From Candidatus Melainabacteria bacterium GWF2_37_15 (GTDB taxonomy: Bacteria > Cyanobacteriota > Vampirovibrionia > Gastranaerophilales > UBA9971): a DNA stretch of 51,839 nucleotides. Location of the stretch: positions 1 to 51,839 of the forward strand of contig MFRL01000077.1 in assembly GCA_001784565.1 (NCBI GenBank), in the 5' to 3' direction. Of this stretch, positions 9,206 through 17,618 are shown in pieces (positions within the stretch are counted from its first letter, which is position 1; each line of letters starts with the position of its first letter). The translations under genes were made by a program, and so were the position numbers. The notes beneath the pieces were generated by a model. The model did not search any database. It was not told the DNA's origin and saw only the letters and a program-made list of their open reading frames with translations.

Positions 9206-10663
9206 ATGACTAACAAAGATTTTACTTATAATACCCTAGGGAAAACCAACTTATCAGTGAGCGAGGTGGGATTTGGCGGTTATAGAATCGATATCCGATC
9301 ACCTTTGAACCTGGAAGCGCTTAAAAAAGCCCTTGTGTCGGGGATTAACCTGATAGACACCAGCGCTAACTATACAAACGGGAATTCCGAGCTTCTTGTC
9401 GGGGAAGTCCTAAGGGGATTAATAAATTCCCAGAAGTTATCAAGGGAATCTGTTGTTATAGTCACCAAAGGCGGGTATATACAGGGCGATAATTACGATA
9501 TAAGCCAACAGCGCAAAAAGAAAAATAAGACGTTTCCTGATTTAGTCGAGTTCCAGAAAGGGTTGGAACACTGCATTCACCCGGAATTCCTTCAGGATCA
9601 GATAACAAAAAGTCTTGAACGCCTGGAAGTGGAAACAATTGATGTATATTTGCTTCATAACCCTGAATATTACCTGAAATGGGCTAAAGAAAATAATATA
9701 GACTTAAGCACTGCAAGAAAAGAATATTATTCCCGTATTAAAAAAGCGTTTGAGTACCTTGAAAAAGAAGTTCAAAAAGGAAGAATCAAGCATTATGGAA
9801 TAAGTTCAAATACTTTCCCTTCAAGCAGTAGCGATTATGACTTTACCTGTCTTGAAGCAGTGTTAAAAATTGCTGAAGAAATCTCAACAGATAACCATTT
9901 CAGTGTTATTGAATTCCCGATGAACCTCGTAGAAACTGGAAATAGGGCTTTACTGGAACTTGCTCAAAGTAAAAATCTGGGTGTTCTAATTAACCGCCCT
10001 TTGAATGCGTTTTATGATAATAAGCTGATTAACCTTGCTGAACCCCGAGTTTTTAACCCTCCGAGCGTGGAGCAAATTAATGAGGAGTTAAAAAATATAC
10101 GAAAGCAGGAAAAGTACGTAGCAGAAAAATTAAAAGCACATAAAAATAAAAAAATATTAGCAGAAGTTGAAAGCAGCCTCTTTGTTTCTGAAGAACTGCA
10201 AAAGAGCTGGCTTGAGGCGAAGAATATTTCTAACTGGCAGGCTGTGCTTAATCAATACTTCCTGCCACGGTTTCATCATGGTAAAAATTACATTAAAAAC
10301 AGTTCATTAAAGAATGAAGAGTTAGAAGCGGATTTGCACAGCCTAATATATAAGATAGCAAAGGTATTTAACCAGATAATTTTTTATTATAACAATGAGC
10401 ATCTTAAATTAACCGCTAAAATAAAGGAAAATTTGGCTAATTCTGTACCTGAGCTCTCATCAGTAAACAAACTAAGCAACATGGCCATCCGCTCAATAAG
10501 GTCAACTCGGGGCGTAACAACTGTTTTGGTAGGGATGACGAAGCTCCCGTATGTTACGGATGTAATTGAGGAGCTAAAAGTGCCGGTCAATAAGGACTTT
10601 AATTGGGATAAGATTCATAGCACATCAAGCTCCTTAAACCTTTCATCATTTTTAAACATTTGA
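9206..10663 (+). CDS. Aldo/keto reductase family oxidoreductase (extended)
   Basis: A 485-residue protein with the aldo/keto reductase start (LGKTNLSVSEVGFGGYRID), the catalytic-region DTSANYTNG with Asp and Tyr, then TKGGY, and the LLHNPEYY segment. It is much longer than the usual 280-340 residues: a helical insertion of about 130 residues (roughly 270-400) interrupts the barrel before a late GVTTVLVGMTK motif that binds NADP in relatives. The substrate is unknown. It has no Shine-Dalgarno and is predicted leaderless. Its last 49 bases overlap the convergent uvsE gene. Confidence 0.85.
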   Translation: MTNKDFTYNTLGKTNLSVSEVGFGGYRIDIRSPLNLEALKKALVSGINLIDTSANYTNGNSELLVGEVLRGLINSQKLSRESVVIVTKGGYIQGDNYDISQQRKKKNKTFPDLVEFQKGLEHCIHPEFLQDQITKSLERLEVETIDVYLLHNPEYYLKWAKENNIDLSTARKEYYSRIKKAFEYLEKEVQKGRIKHYGISSNTFPSSSSDYDFTCLEAVLKIAEEISTDNHFSVIEFPMNLVETGNRALLELAQSKNLGVLINRPLNAFYDNKLINLAEPRVFNPPSVEQINEELKNIRKQEKYVAEKLKAHKNKKILAEVESSLFVSEELQKSWLEAKNISNWQAVLNQYFLPRFHHGKNYIKNSSLKNEELEADLHSLIYKIAKVFNQIIFYYNNEHLKLTAKIKENLANSVPELSSVNKLSNMAIRSIRSTRGVTTVLVGMTKLPYVTDVIEELKVPVNKDFNWDKIHSTSSSLNLSSFLNI

Positions 10664-11538
10664 TAAATAGCAAGCACGCTTAAATCTTTATCCTTAGTTT
10701 CCAAAATTATGTCAAAATCCAGATGATAATATTTAAGGAAGAACTCGGCGAATTCATCTAAATTTATGGACTCAGCATGACTGCCTGCTCGGGCGTTTTC
10801 TTTCTGAGTTGAGTAGTGAATGTCGGGTTTACTGGATTTTTCATCCCATGTTGAAAAAAACCTTTTCATTATGGCTTCAATATCATTGTCTTCGGGCTTT
10901 CCCGTATTTAAAACCTGGTGATGAAGGTTATCAAACACAAGCGGAATTCCGGTTGACTCATTTATTTGCAGTAAATCCCACACATTGTAGTTTCTATCGT
11001 CATTTTCAAGTGTCAGCCTGTTTTTGAAGTTTTCGGGCAGCTCGTTATACACTTTTATAAACCTTTTTATTGCTTCAACTTTATTTCCATACACTCCACC
11101 TACGTGAAACACTATTTTATGAGTAAAATCAAGGTTTAATGAATCAAGAAATTTAATATGCCATTCAAGTTCTTCAATTGAGTGTTTTATAACGTCAGGG
11201 TCAAGCGAATTCAAATAAACAACAGGATTTGTATGCATATAAACCCTGAGATCATTTTCTTTTATAAGTGAACCTATGTTATCAAATTCAGGTTTATAAT
11301 CCTGCCACCACTTAATTTTATTTACAGGGTGGGATGCAAAGGGAATAGTGACAGAGCTTATTCTAAAAAGTTTTATATTATTATCCCGATTCCATTCCAG
11401 GACTTTTTTCAGGCCTGACAGGTTTGAGGTTATTATTTCCCTTAGTTTTTCTTCTGTGGCATTAGCAAGCCTGCAGGTTTTATTCACAAGAATTCCGGTC
11501 GAAAGGTTTATGCAGGCATATCCAATGCGGTGTTTCAT
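10615..11538 (-). CDS. uvsE: UV damage endonuclease UvsE/UVDE
   Basis: A 307-residue TIM-barrel endonuclease. Family hallmarks are GYACINL at the start, CRLANATEEK, WNRDNNIKLFRISS, HTNPV, FHVGG, LENDD and VFDNLHHQ, which supply the His/Glu/Asp ligands for the metal centre. The enzyme nicks DNA 5' of UV photoproducts and other lesions for excision repair without UvrABC. It starts two bases after wrbA with no visible Shine-Dalgarno, so translational coupling is likely. The 3' end overlaps the aldo/keto reductase gene. Confidence 0.9.
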   Translation of the reverse strand: MKHRIGYACINLSTGILVNKTCRLANATEEKLREIITSNLSGLKKVLEWNRDNNIKLFRISSVTIPFASHPVNKIKWWQDYKPEFDNIGSLIKENDLRVYMHTNPVVYLNSLDPDVIKHSIEELEWHIKFLDSLNLDFTHKIVFHVGGVYGNKVEAIKRFIKVYNELPENFKNRLTLENDDRNYNVWDLLQINESTGIPLVFDNLHHQVLNTGKPEDNDIEAIMKRFFSTWDEKSSKPDIHYSTQKENARAGSHAESINLDEFAEFFLKYYHLDFDIILETKDKDLSVLAIYQMFKNDERFKELDVL

Positions 11539-11540
11539 TT

Positions 11541-12149
11541 TTAAGATACAAATTTTTTCGTTATTTCAGCTATTCTTTTTCCGAATGCGAAGCCAATCTT
11601 TGCTTCGTGGTCTGTTATTGGCTGGTCGGATTTTGCGCCTGCCACATGGCTTGGCCCATAAGGGGTTCCGCCGGAGGCTGTTGAGAGGAGTTCGGGAATC
11701 GAATAAGGCACACCGACAATAATCATTCCCAGATGCATTAAAGGCACTATGGATGTTAGGATTGTTGTTTCCTGGCCGCCGTGGATGCTTGAAGTTGAGG
11801 TGAATACTCCGGTAATTTTGTTTTCCAGCTTACCTTTTGTCCATAAAGAACCTGTCTGGTCAATAAAATTCTTCATTTGAGCGCACATATTACCGTATCT
11901 GGTGGGACTTCCCCATATTATCGCATCATAATCTCTAAGTTCATCAACGCTGGCAACAGGTATATCCTTTTGTTTATCCTTTGCTTCCTTAATTCTGGGA
12001 TTGCCCTGTATTACCTGTTCCGGTATTAAATCAGGCACCTGTTTTAATTCAACAACTGCGCCTTCAACTGAATTCGCTCCCTCAACTATTGTCTTTGCGA
12101 GCTCAAACGTATTTCCATACATACTGTAATAAATAACAAGTATTTTCAT
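11541..12149 (-). CDS. wrbA: NAD(P)H:quinone oxidoreductase, WrbA type
   Basis: A 202-residue flavodoxin-fold protein with the FMN phosphate loop YYSMYGNTFELA (about residues 7-18), GSPTRYGNMCAQMKNFID and FTSTSSIHGGQETT, all WrbA signatures. It reduces quinones by two electrons, limiting oxidative stress. The Shine-Dalgarno AAGGAG precedes it, and 12 bases separate it from the OsmC-family gene. The OsmC-WrbA-UvsE order suggests one oxidant/UV stress operon. Confidence 0.92.
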   Translation of the reverse strand: MKILVIYYSMYGNTFELAKTIVEGANSVEGAVVELKQVPDLIPEQVIQGNPRIKEAKDKQKDIPVASVDELRDYDAIIWGSPTRYGNMCAQMKNFIDQTGSLWTKGKLENKITGVFTSTSSIHGGQETTILTSIVPLMHLGMIIVGVPYSIPELLSTASGGTPYGPSHVAGAKSDQPITDHEAKIGFAFGKRIAEITKKFVS

Positions 12150-12161
12150 GGTTAAATCTCC

Positions 12162-12722
12162 TTATTTTTTCTCATAAGCAACTGAAACGGTTACCATGTT
12201 TGTAACAATGTCAAAAACAGGAGAGGTCTGTTGCGCCAGTTCAACCAGCTCAACAATTTCTTTATCAGGGGCGTCTGTATCTATTTTAAAATGCACTCTG
12301 ATTTGCTGGTAGCCAGGTCTTATATCAGGATCAATCTTCAAAAACCCTCTGGCATCCAGGTCGCCTTCCAGATGTGATTCTACGGATTTTAATTTTACCC
12401 CTTTAGCTGATGCAGCAACTACCAGAGCAGAGGTCAGGCAGCCTGATAAAGCCAGAAGGATATATTCCACGGGATTGGGGCCTCTATTTTCTCCTAAAAA
12501 GGCAGGCGGCTCGTCGAGTTCAAATACCCATGCTTTTGTGCGTGATCCATCCTTAATGCCAGCCTGATAAAATTCCTGAATTGTGATCTGGCTGTAATTT
12601 GCTTCTATCCATTTATTTTCGACCATAAACTTAAACTTGCCGACTTCAGGGTTATCTTTGAGAATATTTTTCGTCTCATTGAGTTTATCTACATCAATTC
12701 CGTTTATAAAATTCCCTGCCAT
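12162..12722 (-). CDS. OsmC/Ohr-family protein
   Basis: A 186-residue protein with the OsmC fold pattern: NPVEYILLALSGCLTSALVVAAS, then EGDLDARGF and a C-terminal TSPVFDIVTN. OsmC and Ohr use two Cys to reduce organic hydroperoxides. Here the first (near residue 95) is present, but the second site, normally CP, reads SP. It may therefore be one of the single-Cys OsmC-like proteins whose substrate is not a hydroperoxide. AGAGG precedes the start. It heads the OsmC-wrbA-uvsE unit. Confidence 0.88.
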   Translation of the reverse strand: MAGNFINGIDVDKLNETKNILKDNPEVGKFKFMVENKWIEANYSQITIQEFYQAGIKDGSRTKAWVFELDEPPAFLGENRGPNPVEYILLALSGCLTSALVVAASAKGVKLKSVESHLEGDLDARGFLKIDPDIRPGYQQIRVHFKIDTDAPDKEIVELVELAQQTSPVFDIVTNMVTVSVAYEKK

Positions 12723-12761
12723 AATGAAATTCCTCTATTATTTTTAATATTTCACGCTAAA

Positions 12762-12786
12762 AGTAGCTGAATTATATCCAGCTACT
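12762..12786 (-). terminator. Intrinsic terminator-like hairpin
   Basis: AGTAGCTG (12762-12769) and CAGCTACT (12779-12786) form an eight-base stem followed on the minus strand by a short T run. It separates the small genes at 12.8-13.1 kb from the OsmC-family gene. Confidence 0.55.
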
Positions 12787-12817
12787 GTTTAAATTTTATA
12801 AAAGAATTAAGAAACGA

Positions 12818-12928
12818 TTATTTTTTATCGCTCGGTTTAATACTACTTGGTGAAGAATTTGGCGCTTTAGAGGCTTTAGCCTGTTTTGGTTTTTTGACTT
12901 CTCTTTTTCCGCCCTTATCTTTAGACAT
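12818..12928 (-). CDS. 36-residue Lys-rich small protein
   Basis: A short frame opening MSKDKGGKREVKKPKQ and ending IKPSDKK, very rich in Lys, Ser and Pro and without hydrophobic segments. A strong AAGGAG Shine-Dalgarno lies about nine bases before the ATG and a terminator-like hairpin follows, which supports real expression. Tiny basic proteins with a similar MSKDKG opening occur in other bacteria, but I know of no function. Confidence 0.6.
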   Translation of the reverse strand: MSKDKGGKREVKKPKQAKASKAPNSSPSSIKPSDKK

Positions 12929-12974
12929 AATTAATTTCTCCTTTTTGCCTTTTAGTAACTCTTAACGGTGATAA

Positions 12975-13127
12975 TTATTGCTTAAAATAATCCCTGTCCG
13001 GAAAATTTGAATTAGATAAAACTATTTCCTGATATTCATTTTTATCAATATCAAGGCTGTTTATTTCCTTATCAAATTTTTTTGATTTTGGGCTTATTTT
13101 AGTTTGTTGCTTTTTATCTTCAGACAT
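12975..13127 (-). CDS. 50-residue small hydrophilic protein (tentative)
   Basis: A short frame starting MSEDKKQQTKISPKSKKF and ending FPDRDYFKQ. It begins five bases after the yaiI-like gene ends, with no Shine-Dalgarno. The opening Met-Ser-x-Asp-Lys resembles the neighbouring 36-residue protein. Its existence as a gene rests on position and composition only. Confidence 0.4.
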   Translation of the reverse strand: MSEDKKQQTKISPKSKKFDKEINSLDIDKNEYQEIVLSNSNFPDRDYFKQ

Positions 13128-13132
13128 AAAGT

Positions 13133-13582
13133 TTATTTTAACAGCTTCACCAGTTGCTGGTCAAAAGTATTTGCAAAATTTTGCTTATCTTTATTGCTGA
13201 AAGGTTTCGGTCCGCTGGCTTGAACTCCGGTATCTCTTAATTCCTGCATAAAATTTCTTACAGAAAGCTTTTCGCCGATATTTGAAGGAGTAAAAAGCAT
13301 TCCATGAAGGCTTATTGCAACTACTCCATTAGGAACAAGCACTGCTGCCAATGGTATATCCTGTGTTATAACTAAATCTTTTTCTATTGCGTGCTTCGCA
13401 ATATATTCATCTGCTACATCAGCGCCTTGAGCGACTTTTACAGCGGATATAAAAGGGGATTGGGGAATGGAAATAATTTTATTTGAAACAAATATTGTTT
13501 CTATACCGCGTTTATGAGCGGCTTTTATAATAATTTCCTTAATTTCTACCGGACAGGCGTCCGCATCTACCCATATTTTCAT
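13133..13582 (-). CDS. YaiI/YqxD family protein (DUF188)
   Basis: A 149-residue protein with the family's opening KIWVDADACPVEIKEII, the QGADVADEYI segment and VITQDIPLA. These motifs resemble PIN-like nuclease acidic clusters, but no activity is established. Length is normal. It overlaps the preceding gene by four bases (13579-13582), placing it at the end of the TPM-LemA-SNF2 operon. Confidence 0.9.
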   Translation of the reverse strand: MKIWVDADACPVEIKEIIIKAAHKRGIETIFVSNKIISIPQSPFISAVKVAQGADVADEYIAKHAIEKDLVITQDIPLAAVLVPNGVVAISLHGMLFTPSNIGEKLSVRNFMQELRDTGVQASGPKPFSNKDKQNFANTFDQQLVKLLK

Positions 13583-14172
13583 TTGGTTTCACGGTTGTAT
13601 GTTTTAAAATTAGGATAAAGCTTTATTATTCTTTCAACATCAACTCTTTTTAGCCTTAAAGTTACGGCTACTTTTTCCGTCGGGATTTTATGGTTATAGT
13701 ATAAATCGCACGCTCTATACTCCATTTTAATCACATCTTTGGGCTTTTTCTTCTTTTCAATGGAATGCGCTGCTATGAGCTCGCTAATAGCAGCTTTATC
13801 TTTTTTAAGGTCAAATTTCTGTCTTTTCAGGATAGTTAAGTATGATTTAGGGAAATTTTTTAGTTCTGCGGGTTTGAAAACACGTTCATTATTTATAATT
13901 TCGTAATTTAATTTGTATTTACCCTCAGATTCGGGGATATTTTCAAATAAAAAATATAATTTGCCTTTCTCTGCTTGCTGTTGGTCTAATATTGCCACAT
14001 AAACGCCATATAGCCAGCCTTGAAATAGGGTTTTAATTTCCGGGAATTTAGATAAAAGGGTATTTTTCTTTTCCAAAATTTTTTCAGCTAAAAACTGTTC
14101 ATACTTGGTTTCGAACATAGCCATTTCTAGCTGTTTTTGTTCTTTTTCTTCGGGGGTTTTTCTGTAAATCAT
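13579..14172 (-). CDS. Hypothetical charged protein
   Basis: A 197-residue highly charged protein with a helical N-terminus (about residues 5-45) and no transmembrane segment. The C-terminal part (KKPKDVIKMEYRACDLYY...PTEKVAVTLRLKRVDVERII) looks like a small helix-turn-helix-type fold, so nucleic-acid binding is possible but not shown. AAAGGA lies seven bases before the ATG. It begins 11 bases after the SNF2 gene and overlaps the YaiI-family gene by four bases. Confidence 0.7.
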   Translation of the reverse strand: MIYRKTPEEKEQKQLEMAMFETKYEQFLAEKILEKKNTLLSKFPEIKTLFQGWLYGVYVAILDQQQAEKGKLYFLFENIPESEGKYKLNYEIINNERVFKPAELKNFPKSYLTILKRQKFDLKKDKAAISELIAAHSIEKKKKPKDVIKMEYRACDLYYNHKIPTEKVAVTLRLKRVDVERIIKLYPNFKTYNRETK

Positions 14173-14183
14173 TTGTAAATCCT

Positions 14184-17100
14184 TTAGTATCTCTGATGAA
14201 GGGTAAAAATCTCGCGTAAATCTTTATTAGACATCTCTGTAATCCAATTCTCCCCTGTGGAAACAGTTAAATTCGCAAGCTCTTTTTTCGATTTGATCAT
14301 TTCATCAATTTTTTCCTCAAAAGTCCCCAGCGAAATTAATCTATACACAATTACATTATGAGTTTGGCCGATTCTATAGGTTCTATCTGTTGCCTGGTCT
14401 TCCACTGCGGGATTCCACCAGAGGTCATAATGAATTACATTCGTTGCCGCAGTTAAATTAAGCCCGGTTCCCCCGGCTTTAAGCGAAATAACCATCAGCT
14501 TTATGTCATCGTTAGTCTGGAACGCCTCAACCATCTCATCTCGCTTAATGCGGGTAACACTGCCGTGAAAAAACGGGACATCAATTTTAAATTCATCCTG
14601 TATCATCCGAACCAGCAAATCGCCCATTTCTTTATACTGGGTAAAAATTATTGTTTTCTCGCCCTGTTCCCGTATTTGTTCGATTATAGACATCGTTTTT
14701 TCTGCTTTGCCGGACATTTCTTTTGTAATCTGGCCCATTTTTGAGTATTGTGTGGGGTGGTTGCATACCTGTTTTAATTGGGTAATAAGCTTAAAAATAT
14801 GCCCTTTTCTACTGATTCCAGTTTTACCATCCATTTCCTTGAAAGAAGTTTCCAGCACTTTTTCATAAAGCGCAGCCTGCTCTTTTGTAAGGTAACAATA
14901 TTCATCAAAAATTATCTTTTCAGGCAGGTCGCTTATAATTGATTTGTCGTTTTTGAGTCTTCTCAGGGTAAAAGGTGCTGTTGCAAGGCGGAGCTGCTTT
15001 ATTCGTTGCTCATCCCGGTGTTTTTCTATGATATTTGCGTAGTTTTGCTGAAAACCCCTTAAATTACCGAGGTACCCTTTATTTGTATAATCAAAAATAC
15101 TCCACAGCTCGGTTAAACGGTTTTCCACAGGTGTGCCGGTCATTGCAATAGATATTTTGGTTTTTAATGACTTTACAGCAAGGGTCTGTCCAGCGTCAGG
15201 GTTTTTTATATTCTGCGCTTCATCAATAATTACAAAATCCCAGTCTATATCTTTAAATGTTTCCAAATCGTTCCTCAAAAGCCCGTATGTGGTTATAATA
15301 ATATCCGCCCCGCTTAATTCCAGGCTGCGATCTGATCCGTGATAGATAACCACATTTAAACTCGGCGCAAATTTGGCGCATTCCTTATACCAGTTCCCCA
15401 CAAGAGTTGTAGGGCAGATGACCAATGCGGGTTTAACAAGGTTACCTTCTTCTTTTATTTTTAAAAGCAGGCTTATAACCTGAATGGTTTTACCCAGCCC
15501 CATATCATCAGCCATACACGAGCCAAACCCTCGCACAGTATTTGAGTACAGCCACTTGAAGCCTCTTTCCTGATACGGACGCAGGACTCCGGTTAAGTCC
15601 TGGGGGATAGTGATTTCATCCACTTTTAAAAAGTTATCAACCGCTTTTTTAAAACTCTCATCAACATCAAAATCCATCCCGTCATAAAAGCCTGAAAACG
15701 TGGATTGTAGAAGCGTCATAGAATCTATTGCTTCAGGGGCGGGATTGTTCAGCTTTTCAAGCAGGGAACTTATGTCTTCGGGCTTTAGTAGTACGTATTG
15801 ATCCTTGTACTTAACGATTCCATCGGCGGATTTCACCAGTTCCAGGAACTCTTCCCGGGAAATTTTTTCATCACCAATAGCGATCTCATAAGAAAATTCC
15901 AGCAGTTTATTTATGGAAAGATATGAATTTTCACTTTTATCAAAAATAGCACTTATATCAAAGCCTTTACGTTTTTTTAAGCCTACTTTTAATGAAATTC
16001 TAGGCGAGATGATATTATTTAGCTCTTTGGGTATCATAATCCTTATATCAAGCGCATTTAAGAATATTGAAGTATGAGATATAAACTCCATTATTTCTTT
16101 CAAGTCAAATTTTGGAATATATGCGCCTTTTGAGTCAAGAATATCCGCTAAAACAGGCATATAGTTAGATGCAATTATAAGCTGGCTAATGAGTGCAGGG
16201 TTTTTATAATCATCAACATCCACGTAAAGCGCAAAATTATCCTCATTCTTAAGCTTCTCAACACGGATAATAGGTTTAATGTCTTCTTCTTTTCTTGAGA
16301 TCACATCCAGCCAGTGCGCAATACTTAATGCAATATTCTTTCCTTCCGGCGTAACAGCGCTTACGGGGTTGGTCTTGGTGAAAATATTGGTTACAGTGTC
16401 ATTTTGAAACTTTGACGCTTTTAAAAATGTTACTTTATGGATTATATGGGATAAAAACAGCGAGAGAAAATCTACAGCGGCATCTTTAGGCAGAATTTTG
16501 TTTCCTTTGTCTTTAAATAGGAAATTTATCGGCATAATTGAACTATATTGAGCAATTACCTCGGAAATTTTGTTATTATTAAGCATAGGTACATATCTTA
16601 TGCTAAATTCCTCGTTATTATCCATAACAACTTCAGGAATAAAACAGAGTGATCTCGCCAAAGCCAGCGCCAAAGATGCGGTTGACCTTAAAAACCGGCA
16701 AGAAGGTGTTACTTCATCATTATTATCGTTAAGCGAATCAAACAAAAAATAATCAAAAACCATATCTGCCGGAATGCTCATACCTTCTTTTTCGCCTATT
16801 AGCGGGATTTTCAGGGTTTTTGAGGAAAACCTTACACGTGAACCTTTTGATTTTAAGTAACTCAAAAAGCTGTTTACCGGCGTAAAGAATGCTTTTAGTC
16901 TATTATCTTCCGTATAATACAGGTAAAATTCCGTTTCTCGCAAAGGTGCCAGTTTTTCTATAACCAGTATACTGTCCAGTTCGGTATCAACGGTTTCATA
17001 CAGACTAATTAATTTAGACTTGAAATCTTTCCGCTCAAAAAATAACGGGTCATTGGGCAGGATAAAGAATAAGGAATTAACATCCGCTTTTGAAAAAGCA

Positions 17101-17600
17101 AATTGAAGATCATTTTTAGATTCTTCGCTACGCTCAGAATGACAGTAAGGTATGAAGTTATTATGAATGCTTTTATTAAGCTTGTTAATGTAATAACTTT
17201 TTAAACCTGTCGCCTCTGTTAGTTCCTCAATTGAGAGTCCTCTTAAACTCAGAATCAAAGACGGATTTTTATCAATTTTTTTCTCAAGAGATCGAAAAAC
17301 AACGGATATATGCGGACAAACCTCTTGTTGTCTGCAACTGCAGGCGATTTTTATATCATCAGGCTCTGGCGGGAAAATACGTAGATCACCATTTTTGAGC
17401 AAATCAAAAAATGACTCGCTCAAATGCCCAAGACTCATATCAAATGCAACTGTAGGGTGTGACAATATAATACTTTTTATTTTTTCTTTTGTATTGTCAT
17501 CGATTTTTTTAACATGGATATCAACCGTGTATAGTCTGGAGTCCGCACCTTTAACCTCAGCAGTTATTGTTTGTCCTGAAATTTTTAACCGTTTAAGAAT
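14184..17600 (-). CDS. SWIM zinc-finger SNF2-family DNA helicase/ATPase
   Basis: A SWI2/SNF2 ATPase of about 1138 residues from the proposed start. After a short beta-rich lead comes a SWIM zinc finger (CSC...CPH), a long middle domain, then the helicase core: DDMGLGKT (motif I), DEAQ (II), LKAGGTGLNL (V) and DRTYRIGQ (VI). The first standard start is TTG at 17465, but the frame upstream is open to the LemA stop and encodes a conserved-looking segment (ITAEVKGADSRLYTVDI) normally found before SWIM fingers. ATT at 17598-17600 with GGAG eight bases before it is my choice. A CHSERSEES repeat peptide interrupts the N-terminal region. Confidence 0.88.
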   Translation of the reverse strand: MLKRLKISGQTITAEVKGADSRLYTVDIHVKKIDDNTKEKIKSIILSHPTVAFDMSLGHLSESFFDLLKNGDLRIFPPEPDDIKIACSCRQQEVCPHISVVFRSLEKKIDKNPSLILSLRGLSIEELTEATGLKSYYINKLNKSIHNNFIPYCHSERSEESKNDLQFAFSKADVNSLFFILPNDPLFFERKDFKSKLISLYETVDTELDSILVIEKLAPLRETEFYLYYTEDNRLKAFFTPVNSFLSYLKSKGSRVRFSSKTLKIPLIGEKEGMSIPADMVFDYFLFDSLNDNNDEVTPSCRFLRSTASLALALARSLCFIPEVVMDNNEEFSIRYVPMLNNNKISEVIAQYSSIMPINFLFKDKGNKILPKDAAVDFLSLFLSHIIHKVTFLKASKFQNDTVTNIFTKTNPVSAVTPEGKNIALSIAHWLDVISRKEEDIKPIIRVEKLKNEDNFALYVDVDDYKNPALISQLIIASNYMPVLADILDSKGAYIPKFDLKEIMEFISHTSIFLNALDIRIMIPKELNNIISPRISLKVGLKKRKGFDISAIFDKSENSYLSINKLLEFSYEIAIGDEKISREEFLELVKSADGIVKYKDQYVLLKPEDISSLLEKLNNPAPEAIDSMTLLQSTFSGFYDGMDFDVDESFKKAVDNFLKVDEITIPQDLTGVLRPYQERGFKWLYSNTVRGFGSCMADDMGLGKTIQVISLLLKIKEEGNLVKPALVICPTTLVGNWYKECAKFAPSLNVVIYHGSDRSLELSGADIIITTYGLLRNDLETFKDIDWDFVIIDEAQNIKNPDAGQTLAVKSLKTKISIAMTGTPVENRLTELWSIFDYTNKGYLGNLRGFQQNYANIIEKHRDEQRIKQLRLATAPFTLRRLKNDKSIISDLPEKIIFDEYCYLTKEQAALYEKVLETSFKEMDGKTGISRKGHIFKLITQLKQVCNHPTQYSKMGQITKEMSGKAEKTMSIIEQIREQGEKTIIFTQYKEMGDLLVRMIQDEFKIDVPFFHGSVTRIKRDEMVEAFQTNDDIKLMVISLKAGGTGLNLTAATNVIHYDLWWNPAVEDQATDRTYRIGQTHNVIVYRLISLGTFEEKIDEMIKSKKELANLTVSTGENWITEMSNKDLREIFTLHQRY
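17118..17145 (-). repeat. Dispersed repeat in frame within the SNF2 gene
   Basis: On the minus strand this reads as the well-known dispersed motif that translates to CHSERSEES (TCATTCTGAGCGTAGCGAAG core). It lies inside the SNF2 coding region without breaking the frame, in a loop region between the SWIM finger and the helicase core. Confidence 0.75.
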
Positions 17601-17618
17601 TTTAGCTACTCCAGTTAA

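Noticed and set aside
11348-11722. A 124-codon plus-strand frame
   Set aside because: It lies antisense across uvsE and wrbA, both of which have clear family motifs; it has no ribosome-binding site or recognisable sequence.
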